From: Corbicula japonica
Lineage: Eukaryota > Mollusca > Bivalvia > Venerida > Cyrenidae
NCBI GenBank assembly: GCA_038501625.1
Contig: JAZAYU010000266.1
Coordinates: 372,001 to 436,000, forward strand
Direction of reading: 5' to 3'
DNA: 64,000 bases
A program made the translations under genes and the position numbers. Below the pieces are notes generated by a model, which saw nothing but the letters and a program-made list of their open reading frames with translations, was not told where the DNA came from and did not search any database. Shown piece by piece: positions 57,501-64,000 of this stretch (position 1 is the stretch's first letter; each line of letters starts with the position of its first letter).

Positions 57501-58373
57501 TAAACCGATTGTATCATCTACCGGATATAGCGCACTGATTGTCACAAAAACATAGTAAACATTTCAAAAATGAGGAGATTTTGTAGGTATTGTAATGAGA
57601 AATCCAATCGACAAATACATGTTCAATAGGTGATTCTCGTAGCACTTGTTTTGAAATACGTTATTACCTTTTTTATGCAATATACTTTTAAAAAATCGCT
57701 TAAATCACTCACACAAAGTACCGTTTGCACTGTGTACTGTTATAAAATCAGCGTACATGTTTATGTTTAAACAGATTTTGAGAGGTATTCTCATGCTAGC
57801 GATGATGAAACATATCATTTTTATTCTTACAATAATAATAATACCAAATCTGATCAATTAAACATCAAAACATTAGACCAAACATGTATGTAGCTTTGAC
57901 CCAAACTGTATCATTTATTGAGCATGTTAACTCAATCATTTGTATGTTTCTAGTGATCTATGTGTATCAGTTATGGCGATTTTTTAAGGTGATTTTAGTA
58001 TATTTTTCGGATTTAAGAACAACGGCTTGATGTAAAAACATGTATTAAAAGTGCTTCGTACAGAGATGTGTGATACGTTATGAATTATTAGGGCCGCGGT
58101 GCCTTTATATAATGCGGCGACACGAAACAATTGGATCTTCCTGTCTTCATTAGTTAACACCCAGGCCGCTCTGAGAACTACAATTTACAACAAGCGATAA
58201 TTAATGTCGTCCCAAAATGTTTTGGATTTGATAAACATAGTCTAAGGTTTTTAAAAGTAATAGTTTCGAAACTGAAGGTTCACGATTATAAATACATACG
58301 CAGGTAGGCTTGACATACAAATTCTCAGACAAAGCAAGTTATTTAAATACTGATATTTTAAGCTGATGATTAA

Positions 58374-58537
58374 CCCTTTACTCAATGTACGGCCAATGTA
58401 GATCATCGTCAGCTAAAACAATCATGTCATTTGATCGGAATATAAAATGGTCACTTGTTTTCAGAAATATTCTAAAAATGTTATAGCAAACAGTGTACAG
58501 CAAAAACAACGTACTACATATCCCATGGAGTAAAGGG
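58374..58537. mobile_element. piggyBac-type MITE, degraded copy
   Basis: Starts CCCTTTACTCAATGTACGGC after TTAA and ends CCATGGAGTAAAGGG before TCAA. The GTAGATCATCGTCAGC block matches the subterminal repeat of the 38521 copy. Confidence 0.7.
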
Positions 58538-59564
58538 TCAAGTGGAATTTTAGCAAAGGATTAAATGTCTTGTTTTCCGCCCAAGGACTGACTATCTCAA
58601 AGGTCTTCCCTTGAGAGTCAGGTATGTTCCCATGCTGATTTCAGTTAAAGAAATTAACGAATTCGCTTTCTAACATACGTATGCTCATAATACATTATAT
58701 TATCCATTAAAATACTGTTTTGACAACTGATTTGTGTAAACTATGTGTATGCCAATTTATCAGTTACAAAACAGTTTATAGTTTATTTCGGGGTTTGTAT
58801 GAAAAATTAAACGGTCGCCCAGCTGCATTGGCCTGACAGTTTAATTTTTATACACGCCTCCAAACTAACAATAACCTATAGTCACTATTGTTGTATCATT
58901 CTGTATTATTATTTTAAAGTTCTTCTCTTTCTCCAAATATACCCGATTTGTATAGACAATATATGTAGATGAACTCCTCCATATTACCTAAAAGCATACA
59001 CTTGATAAAATCAGCAAATGTGCATCGCCATAAGTGATACAGATTATTGGAAAATCATTCAACGAAGATCGCACTACATGTTACAACAGAAATAGGTGTG
59101 TTTGCTATAAAATAAAGTATGATAATGCTATAGATGATACAGTCATTACGAAACACATCCCTCAAACATTTTAATAATTTACACTATCTATACATTAAAA
59201 GCAATATTGTAATGTAATAATCTTTATATTAATGTCGTAAAGTCATATAACTAGTATGTATTCGTGCATCAGAGCGTTTATTTGTAGAGAATAACAGTAT
59301 TTTGATACAATCATGAGGGTCATTTGCCAGACCTTCTTGTGATTAAATGCAATTTTGCAAGTTTTTATCCCTATATATGCGCAAAACAAATGGTATTACA
59401 ACCAATAAGGACTATACAAAATATAACGTACTTGGTTTTGTTGAAGGTACTTAAAATGATCCTAATAATTCCGTTTTCAATGTGTTATTTACGAATTGTT
59501 TATATCGCCGCCATGCAATCACCTTACTATATCCGGCATATGATACAATCGGTTAATATACAGT

Positions 59565-59960
59565 GTCTATCAGATGTGCATCGTGCATCCGTCGCCTATC
59601 GTTTAACGGATGTGCATCTTGCTTCCGTCGTCTAGCATTAATTGGGTGTGCATCGTGCTTCAATCGCCTAGCATCTATCGGGTGTGTATCGTGCATCAGT
59701 CGAGTAGCGACTATCGGGTGTGTATCGTGTAACAGTCACCTATCATTTATCAGAGTGCATCGTAAATCAGTCGCCTAGCATCAATCGGGTATGCATTGTG
59801 CATCAGTGGCCTAGCATCTATCGGGTGCGCATCGAGCTTCAGTCGCTTAGCGTCTGTCGGTGTGCATCGTGCGTCCGTCGTCGAGCGTCTATCGGTGTCC
59901 ATCGGCGTCTTTCGTCCAGCGTCTATCAGGTGTGAATCGTTTATCCGTCGATCTTCGTAC
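59565..59960. repeat. 36-bp minisatellite, array 2
   Basis: About eleven units of the same type as array 1 (TCAGATGTGCATCGTGCATC, GGGTGTGTATCGTGCATCAG and so on), more diverged. It starts about 2.35 kb after array 1 and in the same orientation. Confidence 0.85.
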
Positions 59961-60464
59961 AGGGATAGTATTGAACGTATCTAATAACAATTCTAAATTG
60001 TATCAAGTCACATCTTACATATTATATCCCTAATAAACTGTGTCTAATTTAGCGTAAATTGTATCTCACCCGGTTAAAAGCAAACAAAAACAATTTCTGA
60101 AGTACGTGTAACCTATTCGTGGGCTTCGCTTAATGTTCAAGATGTTTGCTTATTTCATAAATACATTAAGTAGAACAATTTGAATTGCTCTTGAGACGCA
60201 TAACAATTTTTGTATGTTTGTCGGCTTTGTTAAATTACATATGAGACGCTTGTACAACGATAACTTGGTCATAAACGGTTAAACATACAAACAGCAATTA
60301 GAAGTTTCAAGCATTAATATACACGTGTGTGTGTGTAAAATGTTTAAAAAAATTACCTACATATTCACGCTGACTAGCAGGATGACGAACCTTGTACATA
60401 GTTGAACAAACAAACATCAACGATAACAGACAAAACGTGACACATGGACAGAATAAACAGTACA

Positions 60465-60465
<1 letters not shown>

Positions 60466-60497
<32 letters not shown>

Positions 60498-60534
60498 CAG
60501 AGAGAGAGAGAGAGTGAGAGTGAGAGAGAGAGAG
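60466..60534. repeat. (GA)n microsatellite
   Basis: GAGA run with a few ACAG and GTGAG interruptions. Confidence 0.95.
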
Positions 60535-61064
60535 ATATATGAAGACTTCAGATAATGTGTGGCTAACTTGGTTCTTAGCAATCTTTGAGCACTATATTTC
60601 ATGACCATGATTAAAAATGATGTGCATGTATTTGTCTTTTAGAAACTGTATACAAGAAAGTTCAAATGGTTGGCGATTACAGGCCTAAATCAAGTGTTCA
60701 ATGAACATTGTTTTCTTTAAACACCGATAAAAAAGATTCATTCTCATACATGAACTTACATTCTTGGTTTTATTATAAGAACACGTTAATGTCATATTTA
60801 AAAAAACTTAAGAAATAAAAGTTGATAGATAATTAATTATATTGAATTGAAAATATACAAACTTATGCAAAACCTAAAAATGAAACGTTTTGGTTTAACC
60901 TGTCAAAGGAACAAATGTGTTGTTTTAGAGAAATGCTCCTAATATAAATATTTATTTAGTATTTACATTAACCATACGCATTCAACTGAAAGAAAAAGCA
61001 ATTGTATTTACCTGGATTTTGTTATATTGGGGAATAATTGAGAGTTTTCTTTTTTCTATTTCAG

Positions 61065-61975
61065 GTACCAATATGGCACACGCTGCAAGCTACTTTGATC
61101 CACGTACACCGGATATAGTCCTTAAAAGTTTATTCTTAAAGTATGACAAAGATAACAGCGGCTATCTCTCAAAAGAAGAACTAAATTCACTCCTCATAGA
61201 CGATCTAGGCTTGACAGCAGAACAAGCAGACGCATACTCGCTTCTAATCGACAGTAATTCTGATTCAAAGTTATCATTCCAGGAGTTTGCCAAATGGCTG
61301 CGCAGCGGTGATAGGTTAGAAAGTGTAAGCGATAAATCACGATATGCCAGAGTTCAAAAAGCTATCGAAATGTTCAATAGATATGATGTAGATGGCAATA
61401 AATCCTTAGATCGGAACGAGTTTGAAAAGCTGTTTGACGACTGTGGTGGAAAGAAGGCACGTTTGGCTGACGCGCTCAATCAGCTGGACATCGATGACAA
61501 TGGGAAGATTTCCTTCACGGAGTTTATGAAGTGGCTGAACTGGGTTCCCATGGACTCGTTTCAGTGAATATGAGTTAGGAAATTAAAATTATTAACAGTG
61601 CTTAAACACTAAAAAGCAAGAACTGCATTAAATTCAATTAGACTTTTTTTTATTTATGGTGTGACTTTTATTTCATAAATTAAATTATTCGACACTGCTA
61701 AAACGCCTTAATGTGACTTGCATCACAAGTGGAACTTATCACAAGTTTAAATACATGTTCACATATTTTATTGCGTAGCGTGCTTTGGAATTTTGCAAAC
61801 CATCTTCTTTTACTTTATGTCTCTTTGTCAAACGATCCTCACGGAGAGTTATTTCTTTTTATTTTGATTTGTTACTTGGACTGATTATACCGTGTTAACA
61901 GTATTTTTAGTATTTCTGTAAGCCAATATAGAGCAATTTTTGTTAGAAAAATAAATTCTCAAAACGTAAGTTCGG
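61065..61975 (+). CDS. Four-EF-hand calcium-binding protein 2 (CDS 61073-61567)
   Basis: ATG at 61073 is 8 nt after TTTCTATTTCAG, a splice arrangement the same as in the 48.5-kb gene; the upstream ATG-like start at 61019 lies in the intron and is not used. The 164 residues align without gaps to paralogue 1, about three quarters identical by hand count. Loops: residues 25-36 DKDNSGYLSKEE, 60-71 DSNSDSKLSFQE, 105-116 DVDGNKSLDRNE and 139-150 DIDDNGKISFTE. As in the paralogue, loops 2 and 3 lack Gly at position 6. Differences gather around residues 41-56 and 131-143. The end is WLNWVPMDSFQ. An AATAAA lies at 61950-61955. A tandem paralogue 12.6 kb downstream of the first, probably with its own promoter. 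Confidence 0.9.
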
Positions 61976-61999
61976 TGTTATATTAAGTTACATATAATA

Positions 62000-63700
62000 A
62001 ACACATCGAAAATTAAGTTATGTTTTGAAATGTATAAGCCTGTTCATGGGCAGTAACAGAAATACATACGACTAACCACGCCGCCTTGCCCCTGGTTGAG
62101 CGCAATTCAAATAACACAATGACACAAATAAATTTGAATGAGAGTTTCACTGCATCTGCCTTGTGACGCTGAATTGTATACATTTGACTGGCATTTTCAT
62201 ACATATATATATAATCAAACAAAGGTCACCCATTTCAAAAAATCTGCAAAATGACTTCATTTTGAAACCCGATTAATTTATTTTAAGCCAACAAGTCTTA
62301 TTTAACATTAATTCTAAAGCGGCAAGTGGTACAACAATTTAATCGAAATTGTTATTTTCACTGCCGCATCACCCGTCCAATCAAACATTTTGAATTTGAA
62401 ACTAAAACCAATTCAGACTGAAGGTTATAAAACTGAGATTGTAAACCAGTCTCAAGTCTCCAGGATTTGATTTGCTGAAGCCAATCAGATGCTTGAGGTT
62501 TTAGACTGGTTTCCATGCTCAGTTGTTTCACCTTGAGCAAGGTTGAAGGACACGCTGTTTAATTTCAGTCGAATCCAGCACGGCAATGTCATATGTTTTC
62601 AGTCAGACCATCATTCAAAAATATAGAAAAGTTAAGTTTCATACAGATCTAAGTGGTACTCTGTTTTACGACAAAAGAACGACATAGTAAAACAAACACA
62701 AAACATGCATCGCAAAGAGGCGTGTTTTTAGCGTAGCATTACATATACACTGTACAACATAAAGTACGTACACTAGCCAGTTGGTATCCTTGATTGAAAC
62801 TTGGGGCCATATTTAGCAATGTCTCAGTTTTGTAAAAAAAGAAGAAAAATCGATTCACTTTACAAGAGACTGAATCGAAAAAAATGTTTATATAAGGTGA
62901 TTAATTTCGGAAAGATTCAAACGAAGCATCTAAGCTAAATCAAACTGTTATTTATCTATTTTATTATTTATAACTTTACTCATGATAACAGGGACCGACA
63001 AATCCTTTGCCCGGTGCCCGCGGGCAACCAGCTTTGATCTGCAGGGCCAGTAAAATTTTAAAGAGCTTGTCCGCCGGGCCACCATAAAAATCCGTAATTA
63101 GTTGCCCGGGGTGGTAATTAAATCAAGTTGCCAAATAAACAAAAATCTCTCACAGCAATATACGACTTTCGCTAATCATCAGATTACCGACGAACCGTAT
63201 GATTCAGCACTGCCTACCTGTATAAAAATCGTCCAATCAACGTTAATCCTTGATTAATTTGCACTACTCTACCCGCCTATATTTCACAACAATCGGTACC
63301 ATCTTTATCGCGAGATATTTTGATACTCGCGAGATTATGTGGCAGCGTGATTACACAAACTGTCAAAACTGTCAAAATTGTGTCTTTGACAATTAAAAAG
63401 GTGTATATTAAGTCGTTTGTCGGCGCTTAATTAATTTTTGACGAGAAGTGATTAGGTAAGTTGATTGCCAATGATTGAATCAATTAGTTCACAGTTGTTA
63501 CTTTAATCGAGTTATTCCAAACTATATATCTTACAGTAGGCCTACTGACTAATCCGTTCATTCTACGGAACATTCCTCAGTTGAATTTTAAAATAATGCT
63601 TTAATTTATCGATGTATGTGCTTTACAGTGTTTAGTTTATTAGGATAAGATTTTAGAATGGATGGTTTTGTGATACGAAGGTAAATATTGGTTTTGCTAA
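62000..63700. other. Non-coding stretch after EF-hand gene 2
   Basis: A dispersed-repeat fragment at 62035-62105 (CCTGTTCATGGGCAGTAACA, CACGCCGCCTTGCCC). A GC-rich block at 62990-63110 (CGGTGCCCGCGGGCAACCAG, GTTGCCCGGGGTGG) is out of character with its surroundings and could be the relic of a repeat beginning CAGGGACCGACAAATC. No exon recognised. Confidence 0.45.
62437..62520. mobile_element. Hairpin MITE, third copy
   Basis: CCAGTCTCAAGTCTCCAGGA against CAGATGCTTGAGGTTTTAGA, a diverged inverted repeat of the 17.5-kb family. Confidence 0.65.
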
Positions 63701-63717
63701 ACATGTTGTCTAACGTT

Positions 63718-64000
63718 AAAAGGGAGATAATAAGTTTAATTATTAAATTGATTAAAATACAAAATCTCCGCAAATTATTTCGTATGAGCTAAAATATTAC
63801 AAAATAAATAAAATAAGAAAAAAAGAGATGGAAAACAGCACAATTGTTTACAGAGTTGTAGTCCGCTTTTGCAAAATAAAAAAAAATCATATATATAATA
63901 ATCATTATATTATGTCAATGAAAATCTAAAGAAAAAAGGGAGATAATAAGTTTAATTATTAAATTGATTAAAATACAAAATCTCCGCAAATTATTTCGTA
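63718..64000. repeat. Direct repeat of ~66 bp at the window end
   Basis: AAAGGGAGATAATAAGTTTA and what follows up to CAAATTATTTCGTA occur twice, at 63718-63784 and 63936-64000, identical as far as the window shows. The second copy is cut by the window edge. Confidence 0.85.

Noticed and set aside
60417..60608. Leu/Ser repeat protein on the minus strand
   Set aside because: Translation of the (GA)n microsatellite.
61019..61072. N-terminal extension of EF-hand protein 2
   Set aside because: It lies in the intron before a clear 3' splice site; the paralogue has no equivalent and aligns from the ATG at 61073.

Overview
The window is AT-rich animal nuclear DNA: spliced genes separated by long non-coding stretches full of retroelements, SINEs and miniature inverted-repeat elements (MITEs). 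A bivalve mollusc is the best guess. The reasons are the METTL24-like methyltransferase pair, the tRNA-derived SINE at 50.6 kb whose 3' body resembles known bivalve SINEs, and CR1-like and other LINEs of molluscan type. The species cannot be told from the sequence.

Layout. 1.4-3.6 kb (minus strand): a three-exon gene, not evident as a single ORF, for a small secreted Thr-rich protein; its exon phases join into a 168-residue protein. 4-13 kb: dispersed repeats, a tandem array of a tRNA-like SINE (8.0-8.6 kb) and a decayed reverse-transcriptase element (10.4-11.8 kb) whose 3' tail is the commonest repeat in the window. 13.7-17.7 kb and 33.0-36.9 kb (both minus strand): two copies of a METTL24-like methyltransferase gene about 19 kb apart, with the same five exons and phases. 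The downstream copy (B) is open throughout; the other (A) has two single-base deletions in its last exon. Between them, at 20.7-25.1 kb, is a nearly full-length but broken CR1-like LINE with PHD finger, endonuclease, reverse transcriptase and a 2A-like NPGP motif near its N-terminus. 37-48 kb is repeat-rich non-coding DNA with good TTAA-flanked, foldback and TIR elements. 48.5 kb and 61.1 kb (plus strand): two paralogous four-EF-hand calcium-binding genes, each with its whole reading frame in one exon just after a 3' splice site. 53.3-55.3 kb is a second, badly damaged LINE. 57.2-57.5 and 59.6-59.95 kb hold two arrays of one 36-bp minisatellite family.

The genes do not form an obvious pathway. 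The recurring theme is local duplication (methyltransferase pair, EF-hand pair, tandem SINE, coding and non-coding minisatellites) followed by decay and mobile-element insertion. N-terminal exons of the methyltransferases and 5' UTR exons of the EF-hand genes were not found. All splice sites are read by eye from GT/AG signals, phase continuity and paralogue comparison.
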